A stretch of DNA of 64,000 nt from Bradyrhizobium sp. 170 (GCF_023101085.1 NZ_CP064703.1:620001-684000); one strand, 5' to 3'; shown: positions 52,192 to 62,905, counted from the stretch's first letter. Numbers and translations: made by a program. The notes: generated by a model from the sequence alone, not told the origin.

Positions 52192-52728
52192 TCACGGCAG
52201 CTTGTCATACCCCTCGCCAAGCCCGTTCAGGCTGAGCGGAAATCCAATTCCCTCTTCGGGCGTCTCAAAAATAATAAAAGTCGCGGTTTTGGCCGACCGG
52301 AGTTGCCCGAGCAGCTTTTCGTCCATCACCACCTCGGCGACGCAGCCATTGGGCAGGCAGCGGACAAAGCCGGCGCGGCCGACGTCCTGGTTGTCGAGCT
52401 TCAAGCCGAGCCCGGAGGGCAGCAGGACGCCCAAGGGCGCCACCACCCGCATCAGCTTGCTCTTCTGGTCGGCGGTCTTGAGCACGATCACGGTGAGGCC
52501 GGCGTTGGAGCGGTCCTCGGCTACCACGCTCTGGATCAGGGCGCATTGCTCGCCCTGCGCGCCGGGCGGGGTGTCGCAGCGGATCTGCCAGTCGCCATGG
52601 ACCGACCGCACCGCGCCTTGGGCGCTGGCCGCCTGGGTCAGGCCGAGCAGGAACGCCGCGGCGAGCAGGCCGCCGAGCCAGCGGGCCGGTTCCAACGCGC
52701 GTCCCGCCTGATGTTTCGAACGCCCCAT
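52192..52728 (-). CDS. Invasion-associated locus B (IalB) family protein
   Basis: A 178-residue exported protein: signal peptide LGGLLAAAFLLGLTQAASAQ, then the IalB-like GDWQIRCDTPPGAQGEQCALIQ with paired Cys, and a second pair in VRCLPNGCVAEVVMDE. IalB-type proteins are periplasmic and of ill-defined function; the name comes from Bartonella. ATG 52728 (MGRSKHQ) with AGAGGA upstream is preferred over 52749 or 52770. It is transcribed away from the oxidase cluster. Confidence 0.83.
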   Translation of the reverse strand: MGRSKHQAGRALEPARWLGGLLAAAFLLGLTQAASAQGAVRSVHGDWQIRCDTPPGAQGEQCALIQSVVAEDRSNAGLTVIVLKTADQKSKLMRVVAPLGVLLPSGLGLKLDNQDVGRAGFVRCLPNGCVAEVVMDEKLLGQLRSAKTATFIIFETPEEGIGFPLSLNGLGEGYDKLP

Positions 52729-53261
52729 CCGGGTCGATCCTCTTACCATTTGCGCCAGTGCCGGCGACATTTCCGCCAGGCCGGCACCACATTGTATCTG
52801 GGCCTACCGGACTGATACGCAATGACGGCGCCTTGAAGGCGGTCCCACAGCCGGTCCGCGCCATCGAGGACCGTCGGGAGCCCCACGCGAATCAGGTCGC
52901 TCGGGAGCGCCGTCACTGTGCCTACATCCGGCAACCGGGCTGTCAAGCGGCGAAGCCTTGCAAAACGGCGGCTTTTTGCTGATTTGCCGGGAAAATCCGA
53001 CATCTGCCGAATAGCAGGTGACGCATGGCTTTGCCCTCCACTACTGCATTGCGAGAGCCTTAGAATTATGGTTTGAGAGGCTGGATTTCGACGCGTTCTA
53101 ACGATGTGGCCCAGGGTACTGTAGCAATGCTGTTGCAGGTACTTTTGAAGGTGTACTTCCAAAAGTACCTCCGGTAGGCCGTTTGTGAGGGCGGATCGTG
53201 CGGCATTCCCGGCCATTCGGCGGGGGTGCTTTGGGGATTTATTCAAGGGAGCGCGAGCGGC
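52729..53261. other. 533-base leader region upstream of the cytochrome oxidase cluster
   Basis: No protein gene of ordinary quality is seen on either strand; the long minus-strand frame here continues antisense through ctaC and is not coding. The only structured element found is the hairpin at 53137-53170. The ctaC promoter must lie here, but no confident -35/-10 pair was recognised. Confidence 0.6.
53137..53170 (+). promoter_or_regulatory. Hairpin in the ctaC leader
   Basis: Arms aggtacttttgaag (53137-53150) and cttccaaaagtacct (53156-53170) pair over 14 bp with one bulged C and a 5-nt loop, about 92 bases upstream of ctaC. There is no T-run after it, so it is not a simple terminator. It overlaps a 16-codon mini-frame (53127-53177). 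Possible roles are a regulator dyad, mRNA stabiliser or attenuator. Confidence 0.5.
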
Positions 53262-54098
53262 ATGAAGATGTCGAGTGGCCAGATGGGCCGGCGGTTGCTG
53301 GGGTTGACGGTGGCGGGCATGACGCTCGCAGCCGGCGGAGCGGCTTTTGGGGCGCAGCCCAAGCCGTGGGAAATGACGCTGCAGGAAGCCGCGACCCCCG
53401 TGATGGAAAACATCATCAGCTTCCATAACCTGCTGCTGGTGCTCATCACGCTGATCACCCTGTTCGTGCTGGCGCTGTTGGTCATCGTGGCGGTGAAGTT
53501 CAACGCCAAGGCCAATCCGGTCCCCTCCAAGACCACCCACCACACGCTGATCGAGGTGGCCTGGACGCTGATCCCGGTGCTGATCCTCGTCGCCATCGCG
53601 GTGCCGTCGTTCCGCCTGCTGTTCCAGCAGCTCGACATTCCCAAGGCTGACCTCACGGTGAAGGCCACCGGCAAGCAGTGGTACTGGAGCTATTCCTATC
53701 CCGATAACGGCAAGTTCGAATTCGATTCGCTGATGGCGCAGGACAAGCAGCCGCGCCTGCTCGGCGTCGACAACGAGATGGTGGTGCCGGTCAACAAGGT
53801 GATCCGGGTCCAGACCACCGGCGCCGACGTCATTCATGCGTTCGCGGTGCCGTCGTTCGGCATCAAGATCGACTCGATCCCCGGCCGCCTGAACGAGACC
53901 TGGTTCAAGGCCACCAAGGTCGGCATGTATTACGGCCAGTGCTCGGAACTGTGCGGCAAGGATCATGCCTTCATGCCGATCGCGGTGCGGGTGGTGACCG
54001 ATCAGGAATTCGCTTCCTGGGTTGAGGCGGCGAAGAAGAAATATGCGACCAACCCGGCGAACACCTTCGCTTCGGCTGGTGGTCAGGCCGCGCAGTAA
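53262..54098 (+). CDS. ctaC: Cytochrome c oxidase subunit II
   Basis: A 278-residue aa3 oxidase subunit: signal peptide (LLGLTVAGMTLAAGGAAFGA), two membrane helices (about residues 57-77 and 97-117), and a periplasmic cupredoxin domain. The binuclear CuA ligands are intact: His in DVIHAFAVPSFG and the CSELCGKDHAFM box with two Cys, the Glu, His and Met. It takes electrons from cytochrome c and feeds them to subunit I. The CuA site is assembled by SCO1. The ATG at 53262 (MKMSSGQ) is preferred. Confidence 0.95.
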   Translation: MKMSSGQMGRRLLGLTVAGMTLAAGGAAFGAQPKPWEMTLQEAATPVMENIISFHNLLLVLITLITLFVLALLVIVAVKFNAKANPVPSKTTHHTLIEVAWTLIPVLILVAIAVPSFRLLFQQLDIPKADLTVKATGKQWYWSYSYPDNGKFEFDSLMAQDKQPRLLGVDNEMVVPVNKVIRVQTTGADVIHAFAVPSFGIKIDSIPGRLNETWFKATKVGMYYGQCSELCGKDHAFMPIAVRVVTDQEFASWVEAAKKKYATNPANTFASAGGQAAQ

Positions 54099-54121
54099 GG
54101 CGCGGCTAACGGACACGCTAA

Positions 54122-55801
<1,680 letters not shown>

Positions 55802-55864
55802 GGCAAACCGCGGCGCGCCCTTGATGAAAAGCGCGTCGCACTCTGTTAGGGAAACGAGTCCATC

Positions 55865-56803
55865 GTGTCGGTTGTCGATCACCACACCATCGAGCTTGGC
55901 CCCCGGATTTCCGAGGCCGAGGTCGGCGACTACATCGCGCTGCTGAAACCGCGGGTGATGTCGCTGGTGATCTTCACCGCGCTCGTCGGCCTCGTCATTG
56001 CGCCGGGCCATGTCCATCCGATCCTGGCATTCACGTCGATCCTCTGCATTGCGGTCGGCGCCGGCGCCTCGGGCGCGCTGAACATGGCCCTGGAAGCCGA
56101 CATCGACGCCCTGATGTCGCGCACCGCCAACCGGCCGATCCCGCGCGGACGCATCACCCCGCCGGAGGCCATGGCGTTCGGCCTGACGCTTTCGTTCTTC
56201 TCGGTGATGACGCTCGGCGTCCTCGTCAACTGGCTGGCCGGCGGACTGCTGGCGTTCACGATTTTCTTCTACGTGGTGATCTACACCATGTGGCTGAAGC
56301 GCTGGACCGCGCAGAACATCGTGATTGGCGGCGCCGCAGGCGCGCTGCCGCCCGTGGTGGCGTGGGCCGCAGCCACCGGCTCGCTGTCGATGGAGCCGGT
56401 GCTGCTCTTCCTCATCATCTTCTTCTGGACCCCGCCGCATTTCTGGGCGCTGGCGCTGTTCCGCAGCGACGACTATGCCCGCGCCGGCATTCCGATGCTG
56501 CCCGTCGTCGCCGGGCCCGATGCGACGCGGCTGCAGATCCTGCTTTACACGATCGTGCTGGTCGCGGTCGCTCTCTCGCCCTGGCCGCTCGGTTATTTCG
56601 ACGCGATCTACGGCGTGACCTCGCTTCTGCTCGGCGCCGGCATGATGTGGCTTGCCATCGAGGTCTACCGGCACCGCGAGGGTAAGCAAGCGGTGCGCGC
56701 AACGCGCCGGCTGTTTGCGTTCTCGATCCTTTATCTGTTCGCGCTGTTCGCGACCCTCCTGCTCGAGGTCGTCGTCCGCGCTGTCATGCCCTTGATCGGG
56801 TAG
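55865..56803 (+). CDS. ctaB: Protohaem IX farnesyltransferase (haem O synthase)
   Basis: A 312-residue UbiA-family membrane prenyltransferase with nine or so helices. The first Asp-rich region [20 protein letters not shown] and the second, [14 protein letters not shown], bind the farnesyl diphosphate and haem. It makes haem O, the precursor of haem A needed by CtaD. The start is GTG at 55865. It lies in the standard rhizobial oxidase order. Confidence 0.96.
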   Translation: MSVVDHHTIELGPRISEAEVGDYIALLKPRVMSLVIFTALVGLVIAPGHVHPILAFTSILCIAVGAGASGALNMALEADIDALMSRTANRPIPRGRITPPEAMAFGLTLSFFSVMTLGVLVNWLAGGLLAFTIFFYVVIYTMWLKRWTAQNIVIGGAAGALPPVVAWAAATGSLSMEPVLLFLIIFFWTPPHFWALALFRSDDYARAGIPMLPVVAGPDATRLQILLYTIVLVAVALSPWPLGYFDAIYGVTSLLLGAGMMWLAIEVYRHREGKQAVRATRRLFAFSILYLFALFATLLLEVVVRAVMPLIG

Positions 56804-56821
56804 GGAGCGCATGGCGAAGGC

Positions 56822-56986
56822 ATGGACGACAAGCAGAAGCCAGATGGAATCGTCCTCACCGAGGCGCAGAAAAGAAGCCGCCGTCATCGCTCGGTCGCCA
56901 TTGCGCTCGCGCTCGGCGTGCTGGTCGTGCTGTTTTTCGCGGTCACCATGGTCAAGGGGCCGGGCGTCCTCGTCCGTCCATTGTGA
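56822..56986 (+). CDS. coxF: CoxF-type small oxidase-cluster protein
   Basis: A 54-residue frame with ATG at 56822 ([20 protein letters not shown]) and one membrane segment ([20 protein letters not shown]). It sits between ctaB and ctaG, where Rhizobiales genomes have a short hydrophobic CoxF-like gene. Its TGA overlaps the GTG start of ctaG by three bases, implying coupling. The size and position suggest an assembly factor or minor subunit. It is easy to miss because of its length. Confidence 0.75.
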   Translation: MDDKQKPDGIVLTEAQKRSRRHRSVAIALALGVLVVLFFAVTMVKGPGVLVRPL

Positions 56987-57636
56987 GTGAGATGGAAAGC
57001 AAACCGCAGATACGCGAAGCAGTGACGGCGAGCGGCAAGACTGCTTCGCGCCGTACCCTGACGCGCGATGCGGTGGTCGCCTCGATCTGCGGCTTCGTCG
57101 TGGTGTTCATGGTCGGCGCGTCCTATGCCGCCGTGCCCTTCTATGACTGGTTCTGCCGCGCCACCGGTTTTAACGGCACCACCCAGGTCGCGACCTCGGC
57201 GCCGTCAGACGCCCCGCTGGCACGCAAGATCGCGGTGCGGTTCGACGCCAATGTCGGTCCCGGCCTGCCCTGGAAATTCGAGCCCGAGCAGAACGAGATC
57301 GAGGTCCGGATCGGCGAGGTCGTCACCGTGTTCTATACCGTGACCAACCAGGCCGCGCGCGCTACGACAGGGGTTGCGGCCTACAATGTCGCGCCGCTGA
57401 CGGTCGGCGCCTATTTCCAGAAGATCAACTGCTTCTGCTTCACCGAACAGACCATGGGTCCGGGCGAGAAGCGCGAGATGCCCGTGGTGTTTTACGTCGA
57501 TCCGGCGCTGGCGAAAGACAGCGAGAACGACACCCTGAAAACGATCACGCTGTCCTACACCTTCTATCCCGTGCGCGATCCGGCGCCGAAGCCGCTCGCG
57601 GCCGGCGAAGGCGACAAGCGCAAGGGAAGCTTGTGA
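56983..57636 (+). CDS. ctaG: Cytochrome c oxidase assembly protein CtaG (Cox11)
   Basis: A 217-residue Cox11: one N-terminal membrane helix ([20 protein letters not shown]), then an immunoglobulin-like periplasmic domain. The copper-binding motif is [11 protein letters not shown], with the expected CFCF pair, and a conserved Cys lies after the helix ([11 protein letters not shown]). It delivers copper to the CuB site of subunit I. GTG at 56983 is used, overlapping coxF; ATG 56992 is possible. Confidence 0.95.
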   Translation: MSEMESKPQIREAVTASGKTASRRTLTRDAVVASICGFVVVFMVGASYAAVPFYDWFCRATGFNGTTQVATSAPSDAPLARKIAVRFDANVGPGLPWKFEPEQNEIEVRIGEVVTVFYTVTNQAARATTGVAAYNVAPLTVGAYFQKINCFCFTEQTMGPGEKREMPVVFYVDPALAKDSENDTLKTITLSYTFYPVRDPAPKPLAAGEGDKRKGSL

Positions 57637-57656
57637 CAGGAAACTTGTGAACCAGG

Positions 57657-57677
57657 AATCCCGTATCTAGCGGGATT
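57657..57677 (+). terminator. Weak hairpin between ctaG and ctaE
   Basis: aatcccg / cgggatt, a 7-bp stem with a 7-nt loop, in the 105-base gap before ctaE. There is no long T-run, so it may attenuate or stabilise the message rather than end it. Confidence 0.35.
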
Positions 57678-57741
57678 TCGGCTTTGAAATTTGAGACGAA
57701 TATGTGCCGAAGGGAACGGCACATCTAACGGAGAGACCGCA

Positions 57742-58632
57742 ATGGCTACGGCGCACGCGAAGCACCACGACTACCACCTCGTCGATCCGAGCCCGTGGCC
57801 GGTGGTCGGCTCGATCTCGGCCTTCATCATGGCGGTGGGCGCGATCACCTGGATGCATCACATGTTCGCCGGGGCGCCGATCATCTTCGGCATCGGCACC
57901 ATCGGCGTGCTCTACACCATGGCGAGCTGGTGGGGCGACGTGATCCGCGAAGCCCAGTACAAGGGCGACCACACCCGCGTGGTGCAGATCAGCCACCGCT
58001 ACGGCATGATCCTGTTCATTGCCTCCGAGGTGATGTTCTTCGTCGCCTGGTTCTGGGCCTTCTTCAATTCCGCGCTGTTCCCCGCCGACGCGATCCACGC
58101 CACCCGCGACGCCGTGTTCGGCTGCGGTCCGGGAACGGCAATGGGCGCCTGCAGCGTGCCGGGCACCTGGCCGCCGAAGGGCATCGAGACCTTCGACCCC
58201 TGGCATCTGCCGCTGCTCAACACGCTGCTGCTCTTGACCTCGGGCACAACCGTCACCTGGGCGCATCACGCGCTGCTCGAGGACGACCGTCAGGGCCTGA
58301 AATATGGTCTGATCCTCACCGTGCTGCTCGGCGCTGCCTTCACCTGCGTGCAGGCCTACGAATACGCCCACGCCACCTTCCACTTCTCCGGCAACATCTA
58401 CGGCGCGACCTTCTTCATGGCGACCGGCTTCCACGGCTTCCATGTGCTGGTCGGCACCGTGTTCCTGCTGGTGTGCCTGCTCCGCACCTATGCAGGCCAC
58501 TTCACGTCGAAGCAGCACCTCGGCTTCGAATTCGCCGCCTGGTACTGGCACTTCGTCGACGTGGTGTGGCTGTTCCTGTTCGTCTGCATCTATGTCTGGT
58601 TCCGCGGCGCGGGGCCGGTGGCCGGGCACTGA
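57742..58632 (+). CDS. ctaE: Cytochrome c oxidase subunit III
   Basis: A 296-residue, seven-helix subunit: HDYHLVDPSPWPVVGSISAF at the N-terminus, SEVMFFVAWFWAFFNSALFP, and the C-terminal EFAAWYWHFVDVVWLFLFV typical of COX III. It stabilises subunit I and supports proton uptake. The ATG at 57742 follows CGGAGAGA. It is followed by a strong terminator. Confidence 0.96.
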   Translation: MATAHAKHHDYHLVDPSPWPVVGSISAFIMAVGAITWMHHMFAGAPIIFGIGTIGVLYTMASWWGDVIREAQYKGDHTRVVQISHRYGMILFIASEVMFFVAWFWAFFNSALFPADAIHATRDAVFGCGPGTAMGACSVPGTWPPKGIETFDPWHLPLLNTLLLLTSGTTVTWAHHALLEDDRQGLKYGLILTVLLGAAFTCVQAYEYAHATFHFSGNIYGATFFMATGFHGFHVLVGTVFLLVCLLRTYAGHFTSKQHLGFEFAAWYWHFVDVVWLFLFVCIYVWFRGAGPVAGH

Positions 58633-58651
58633 TACGGGTTTGACGTGCTAC

Positions 58652-58678
58652 AAGGGGCGGTCGGAAGGACCGCCCCTT
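58652..58678 (+). terminator. Rho-independent terminator after ctaE
   Basis: An 11-bp stem (aaggggcggtc / gaccgcccctt), loop ggaag, followed by TTTTTCTTTCTT. A textbook intrinsic terminator that should end most oxidase transcripts and separate DUF983-SURF1 expression from the structural genes. Confidence 0.9.
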
Positions 58679-58699
58679 TTTCTTTCTTCCTTCTCCCAC

Positions 58700-58892
58700 C
58701 TAACTCGGGTTTACCCGAGTTAGGCCCTTTATAAGTCGAAGTCGGATATATCCGACTTCGAAGGGAGAAGGTGCCTTGCCGAAGGCAAGGCGGATGAGGG
58801 GTTCTTTCCGCGGAGACAGACCCCTCACCGTCTCGAATGAGCTGACGCTCATTCGATCCACCCTCTCCCACAAGGGGAGAGGGGAAGGACAG
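58700..58892. repeat. Array of four distinct perfect hairpins
   Basis: ctaactcgggt/acccgagttag (58700-58723), a 26-base perfect palindrome tcgaagtcggata/tatccgacttcga (58736-58761), gccttgcc/ggcaaggc (58773-58791) and cgaatgagc/gctcattcg (58834-58855). A ccctctcccacaagggg-type tail ends the array. The layout is modular, like the cluster at 20943-21075. Confidence 0.8.
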
Positions 58893-58895
58893 AGT

Positions 58896-59285
58896 ATGAC
58901 ACCTGATCAACCGTCCACCGTCACCCAGAGCGCACTCCGCGGCATCGCCTGCCGCTGCCCGCGTTGCGGCAAAGGCAAGCTCTATGCGGGCTTCCTCGAC
59001 CTGCGTCCGAACTGCGAAGCGTGCGGGCTCGACTACGCCTTCATCGATGCCGGCGACGGGCCTGCGATCTTCATCATCATGCTGGCGGGCGCCATCGTCG
59101 TCACCGCGGCCCTGATCGTTGAAATCAAGTATCAGCCGCCGTTCTGGCTGCATGCGGCGCTGTGGCTGCCGCTGATTATCGCGACCACGCTGCTGCCGTT
59201 GCGCTCGATGAAGTCGCTTCTGATCGCGCTGCAGTTTCACCACAAGGCGGCGCCCGGCCGGCTGATCGACCGCGAGCCGAAATGA
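58896..59285 (+). CDS. DUF983 family zinc-ribbon membrane protein
   Basis: A 129-residue protein: an N-terminal zinc ribbon (CRCPRCGKGKLY, then NCEACGLDY) and two membrane segments (AIFIIMLAGAIVVTAALIVE; ALWLPLIIATTLLPL). DUF983 proteins are regularly found in alphaproteobacterial oxidase clusters and are thought to aid oxidase assembly, with no proven mechanism. The ATG at 58896 follows GGGGAAGGA. It overlaps surf1 by four bases (ATGA). Confidence 0.9.
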   Translation: MTPDQPSTVTQSALRGIACRCPRCGKGKLYAGFLDLRPNCEACGLDYAFIDAGDGPAIFIIMLAGAIVVTAALIVEIKYQPPFWLHAALWLPLIIATTLLPLRSMKSLLIALQFHHKAAPGRLIDREPK

Positions 59286-60049
59286 CCGCGCTCTTGTCAC
59301 GGCGGCCGGCGGCGGCCGGTTTCGCCATCTTCACGCTGCTGATGGTGATGGCCTTTACGGGCCTCGGAATCTGGCAATTGCAGCGCCGGGTCGAAAAGCA
59401 TGCGCTGATCGCCCTGCTGAATGAGCGGCTTGCGGCTGCGCCCGAGGCGCTGCCGGCGTCATTGCAATGGAAATCGCTGACGCCGGGCAGGGACGAATTC
59501 CGCCGCGTCAGCTTCACCGCGACCTACGCGCCGTTGCCGGACGCGATGGTCTATAGCGCGGGCTCCGCGGTTCGCGACGATGTCTCCGGCCCCGGCACCT
59601 GGGCCTTCCTGCCGGCGCAACTCGCCGACGGCAACACCATCGTGGTCAACACCGGCTTCGTGCAGAACACGATGCAGGACCGCGCCCAGCAGGATCGCGC
59701 CGTGAGACGGCTCATCACCGGTGACCCGGTGCAGCTCACCGGCTACATCCGTTTTCCCGAAAGCGCCGGTACGCTGACGCCGCCGGAGAGCGTGGCAAAA
59801 CGGCTCTGGTTCACCCGCGATCATCTCGCCATGTCCCGCGTGCTCGGCTGGGTCGAGGGCGGCAAGGCCGTCGCGCCGTTCTATGTCGATCTGGAAACGC
59901 CCGCGCCGGAGAGCGGCATTCCAAAACCCGGCCCGCTATCCGTGCGTCTCAAGGACGATCACCTGCAATACGCCATCACATGGTTTACGCTGGCGTTTGC
60001 GGTCGTCATCGCGTTCGGGGTGTGGTGGCGCGGGCAGCGTCACGGCTAG
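59282..60049 (+). CDS. surf1: SURF1 family cytochrome oxidase assembly protein
   Basis: A 255-residue SURF1: an N-terminal helix (AAGFAIFTLLMVMAFTGLGIWQL) and a C-terminal helix (ITWFTLAFAVVIAFGVWW) bracket a periplasmic domain with VVNTGFVQNTMQDRAQQ. The LGIWQLQR segment carries the conserved Gly-Trp-Gln motif. SURF1 helps insert haem a into subunit I. It is translationally coupled to DUF983. Confidence 0.94.
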   Translation: MTALLSRRPAAAGFAIFTLLMVMAFTGLGIWQLQRRVEKHALIALLNERLAAAPEALPASLQWKSLTPGRDEFRRVSFTATYAPLPDAMVYSAGSAVRDDVSGPGTWAFLPAQLADGNTIVVNTGFVQNTMQDRAQQDRAVRRLITGDPVQLTGYIRFPESAGTLTPPESVAKRLWFTRDHLAMSRVLGWVEGGKAVAPFYVDLETPAPESGIPKPGPLSVRLKDDHLQYAITWFTLAFAVVIAFGVWWRGQRHG

Positions 60050-60147
60050 CGGCCCTATCCCCGTATTCAACCGGACTAGCTTGTCGGAACCTTTGCTCCG
60101 CACAATGGTTTGAGTTCCACGGTGCGTTCCGAAAGGCAGGCCGTTCA

Positions 60148-60615
60148 GTGTCCATTCATGACGATCATCATACTCCATCACCCGCGTCAGCGCCCAGGAC
60201 GAGGTATCGCGACGTGGGTGGAGTCGCTGACTTGGCGGACGATTTCGATCAGATCGCAGTGGTGGTCGACTGGCTGGACGCGTGCCGGAATCGCGACCTG
60301 GCGGCATTGATCGAGCTCTATTCCGACGACGCGATGCTCAAATGCCAGTGCGGCGAGGTCAAGGTCAGCGAAGGTCGCGCCGAGCTCGAATCCTACTGGC
60401 GGCCGCGCCTCGATGCGCTCGCCTCGGATGCATTCGGGTTGGAGGAAATCACACCGACCGCTGAAGGCGTCGTGCTCGATTATCTCAGCCATGAAGGCAA
60501 ACCGGTGCGGATCGCTTTTCGCTTCACCGCCGACGGGAAAATCCTGCGAAGCGATTGCCAGCCCGCGCCGGCTTCGTTACCGGATGCGGCCGCTGTTCAG
60601 GATGAAGCCGGCTGA
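60148..60615 (+). CDS. NTF2-like (SnoaL-type) protein
   Basis: About 155 residues with an NTF2-like core: VVVDWLDACRNRDLAALIEL, then YSDDAMLKCQCGEVKVSEGRAEL, and a final strand IAFRFTADGKILRSDCQP. The CQCG pair is unusual for the fold. A GTG start at 60148 is proposed, with AAAGG upstream, but GTG 60214 is also possible. It ends 65 bases before the convergent sensor kinase. Its specific function is unknown. Confidence 0.68.
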   Translation: MSIHDDHHTPSPASAPRTRYRDVGGVADLADDFDQIAVVVDWLDACRNRDLAALIELYSDDAMLKCQCGEVKVSEGRAELESYWRPRLDALASDAFGLEEITPTAEGVVLDYLSHEGKPVRIAFRFTADGKILRSDCQPAPASLPDAAAVQDEAG

Positions 60616-60680
60616 CCACCCGACGTTCGAACGCGCTGCAATCGTTGCCGACTTGCGCGTTCTGCAGGATCGCTTTCCCG

Positions 60681-62033
60681 TCAGGCTTGCTCTGAGCTTC
60701 GCGCATGTGCGGCGGAATCTCCTGCGGGAAGCCGGCAACGCACGCAGGTGCGGCCTTCCTCGCGCAGCAGTTCAAGCGTCCCGCTCAGCGCGCGAACGCG
60801 CTCCAGCATTCCCGTCAATCCCCGGCCGAACATCCGATCCGCCGGAAAGCCTACGCCGTCATCGGATACTTCCACGATCACCTCGCGGTCGTTGATCCTT
60901 GCCGCGACGTGCATCGTGTTCGCCTTGGCATGGCGAAGCACGTTTGTCACCGCCTCCTGGATCACGCGATAGACCGTCTGCGACAGCAAGCCGTCGACAT
61001 CGTTCAGCGTCGTGTCGATCTGCGACGTCACTTTGAGATCAGACGCCTGTGCCTTTACGTTCTGCAGCAGCGTCCGGATGCTCCTCTCGAGGCCGAGCTC
61101 CTGAATGTAGAGCGGCCGCAGCCGGTCGAGGATGCGGCGATTCGCCTGCTGCAATGTTTCGACCGACTGCAGAATGCCCTCGGCGGCGCTACTCAACTCC
61201 GCCTCGCCGGACGGGATCGATTCCAGCAGCGCCACCGTGTTGGCGCGAATCCCGAACAACAGCGGCCCGAGCTCGTCATGAAGCTCGCGCGCCATATCCT
61301 GCCGCTCGTCGTCCTGCAGCGACACGATCCGGCGCAGCAGGCTGCGGTTATCCTGGCTGAGGCGATTGAGGGTGCGGGCGAGTTCGTTGGCTTCCTGCGC
61401 GCTCTTGCGGATCTCGGGCGGGCCGGCGGGAGCAATCGGCTGCTCGTAATCGCCCGATCGCATCCGGGTCAAGCCGTCGCCCAGACTTTGCAGCGGTCGC
61501 AATGCGGAACGCGCGGCGAAATGGGCAATAGCCCACGTCAGCAGCATCAGCGTGATTCCGGAGCAGGCGATCGCCAGAAATCCGATCCACTTCTCGTAGA
61601 TGTCGGCGGAAATGTCGGGTGCAACGACAATGTCGCCGACCTGCCTTCCCTCGATCATCACGGGGAAGGTGACTCTGGATTCCGGTATGACGAGGAGGCG
61701 GACGAACCAGTCAGGCACCGTTCCCAAGGGGGTCTGCAACTCAGGAGGATGACCATCGGGGTCAGTCCCGACGCGCCGAAACCGGATTGCTTCGGAGGCT
61801 CCCAGCGATTGCACGAACGCATCCAGCGTCGCTTGCGGATTGGTGGCGGTTCGAAGCGCGCCGTTGAGCGCAGCCGCAACCGCCTTGGCCGAGCGAGCTG
61901 CCGGCTCAGTTTCTTCCATAAGTTGCGTCGTGGCAAAGATCTGGAGCGAAATGCCTCCAGCCAGCAGCGCGGCCACGAACATCAGGCCGAGCGGCAGCAA
62001 CAACCGCGTTCGTAGTGAAAGTCTTTCCCACAT
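60681..62033 (-). CDS. Sensor histidine kinase, NarX/HisKA_3 type
   Basis: A 450-residue kinase: two membrane segments (about residues 10-32 and 149-171) flank a periplasmic sensor region, followed by a HAMP domain (RSALRPLQSLGDGLTRMRSG). The HisKA_3 dimer helix has the phosphorylated His252 (ARELHDELGP), and the ATPase has VIQEAVTNVLRHA and EVSDDGVGFP with RGLTGMLERV. It is divergent from a NarL-type response regulator, its likely partner. The signal is unknown. Confidence 0.93.
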   Translation of the reverse strand: MWERLSLRTRLLLPLGLMFVAALLAGGISLQIFATTQLMEETEPAARSAKAVAAALNGALRTATNPQATLDAFVQSLGASEAIRFRRVGTDPDGHPPELQTPLGTVPDWFVRLLVIPESRVTFPVMIEGRQVGDIVVAPDISADIYEKWIGFLAIACSGITLMLLTWAIAHFAARSALRPLQSLGDGLTRMRSGDYEQPIAPAGPPEIRKSAQEANELARTLNRLSQDNRSLLRRIVSLQDDERQDMARELHDELGPLLFGIRANTVALLESIPSGEAELSSAAEGILQSVETLQQANRRILDRLRPLYIQELGLERSIRTLLQNVKAQASDLKVTSQIDTTLNDVDGLLSQTVYRVIQEAVTNVLRHAKANTMHVAARINDREVIVEVSDDGVGFPADRMFGRGLTGMLERVRALSGTLELLREEGRTCVRCRLPAGDSAAHARSSEQA

Positions 62034-62113
62034 TTCGACTATTATATCTCCCGCAACCCAAGATTTCTCTTTTCAAATATCGCCAACCGCCTATTTAATC
62101 CCCAAGGGGATGG

Positions 62114-62761
62114 ATGATGCAGAATTCTAGCAGATCGGCAACGAAGGTCCTGATCGTCGACGACCATCCGGTGGTCCTGTCGGGTTGCCGGTCGCTGTTT
62201 GCGTCGGACAATTCCGTGAAGATCGACGAGGCCACCGACGCCAAGTCCGGCCATCGCGCCTATGTGGCGAAGCGGCCCGACGTCACGGTGATCGATATCA
62301 AGCTCCCGGATGTGTCGGGTTTCGAACTGATGCGGCGCATCCGCAAGGACGATCCGGACGCCAGGATCATCATGTTCAGCATGAACGATGACCCGGCGTT
62401 CGTGGTTCGCGCCATCGAGATGGGCGCGCAGGGCTATGTCTCGAAGGGCGACGATCCAAGGATGCTGGTGAAGGCCGTCCGCAAGGTGGCCGCGGGCGAC
62501 AATTTCATTTCACCGCAACTGGCGGAGGCGGTGACCTTTTCGGGCGCTTCGATCAAGGCCAATCCGGCGTCGCAAATGACCGCGCGCGAGCTGGAAATCC
62601 TGCGGCTATTGGGCCGCGGCGACAAGATCGTCGAGGTGGCCGACGCGCTGGAGATTTCCTACAAGACGGTGGCCAACACCACCTCGCTGCTCAAGCAGAA
62701 GCTCGGCGCCAAGAATCATTCGGACCTGATCCGGATCGCGGTGGAGATGGGGCTCGGTTGA
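62114..62761 (+). CDS. NarL/FixJ-type response regulator
   Basis: A 215-residue regulator: receiver domain with acidic pocket VDDHP, phospho-acceptor Asp61 (TVIDIKLPD), and Lys in YVSKGDDP. A LuxR-type HTH follows (MTARELEILRLLGRGDKIVEVADALEISYKTVANTTSLLKQKLG; only the layout is described). The recognition helix has NTTS where most members have HVSN. AAGGGG precedes the ATG at 62114. It is divergent from the NarX-type kinase, sharing an 80-base AT-rich control gap. Confidence 0.93.
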   Translation: MMQNSSRSATKVLIVDDHPVVLSGCRSLFASDNSVKIDEATDAKSGHRAYVAKRPDVTVIDIKLPDVSGFELMRRIRKDDPDARIIMFSMNDDPAFVVRAIEMGAQGYVSKGDDPRMLVKAVRKVAAGDNFISPQLAEAVTFSGASIKANPASQMTARELEILRLLGRGDKIVEVADALEISYKTVANTTSLLKQKLGAKNHSDLIRIAVEMGLG

Positions 62762-62905
62762 GCGCCGGCTGAATCAATCACGCTTTGAATCACCGAATTT
62801 TAATCACCGAACCGGCCGCGCCTCGAGGGCGCGACCGTTCGCATCGCTGCCATTCGCGTTTCGTCCGGGCAATGGGAATGACGAAGGCGAATGGAGCGAT
62901 AGGCC

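Noticed and set aside
52800..53200. Possible tRNA or small structured RNA in the long leader before ctaC
   Set aside because: No cloverleaf, T-loop (GTTCRA) or CCA-end pattern could be built; only one simple hairpin is present.
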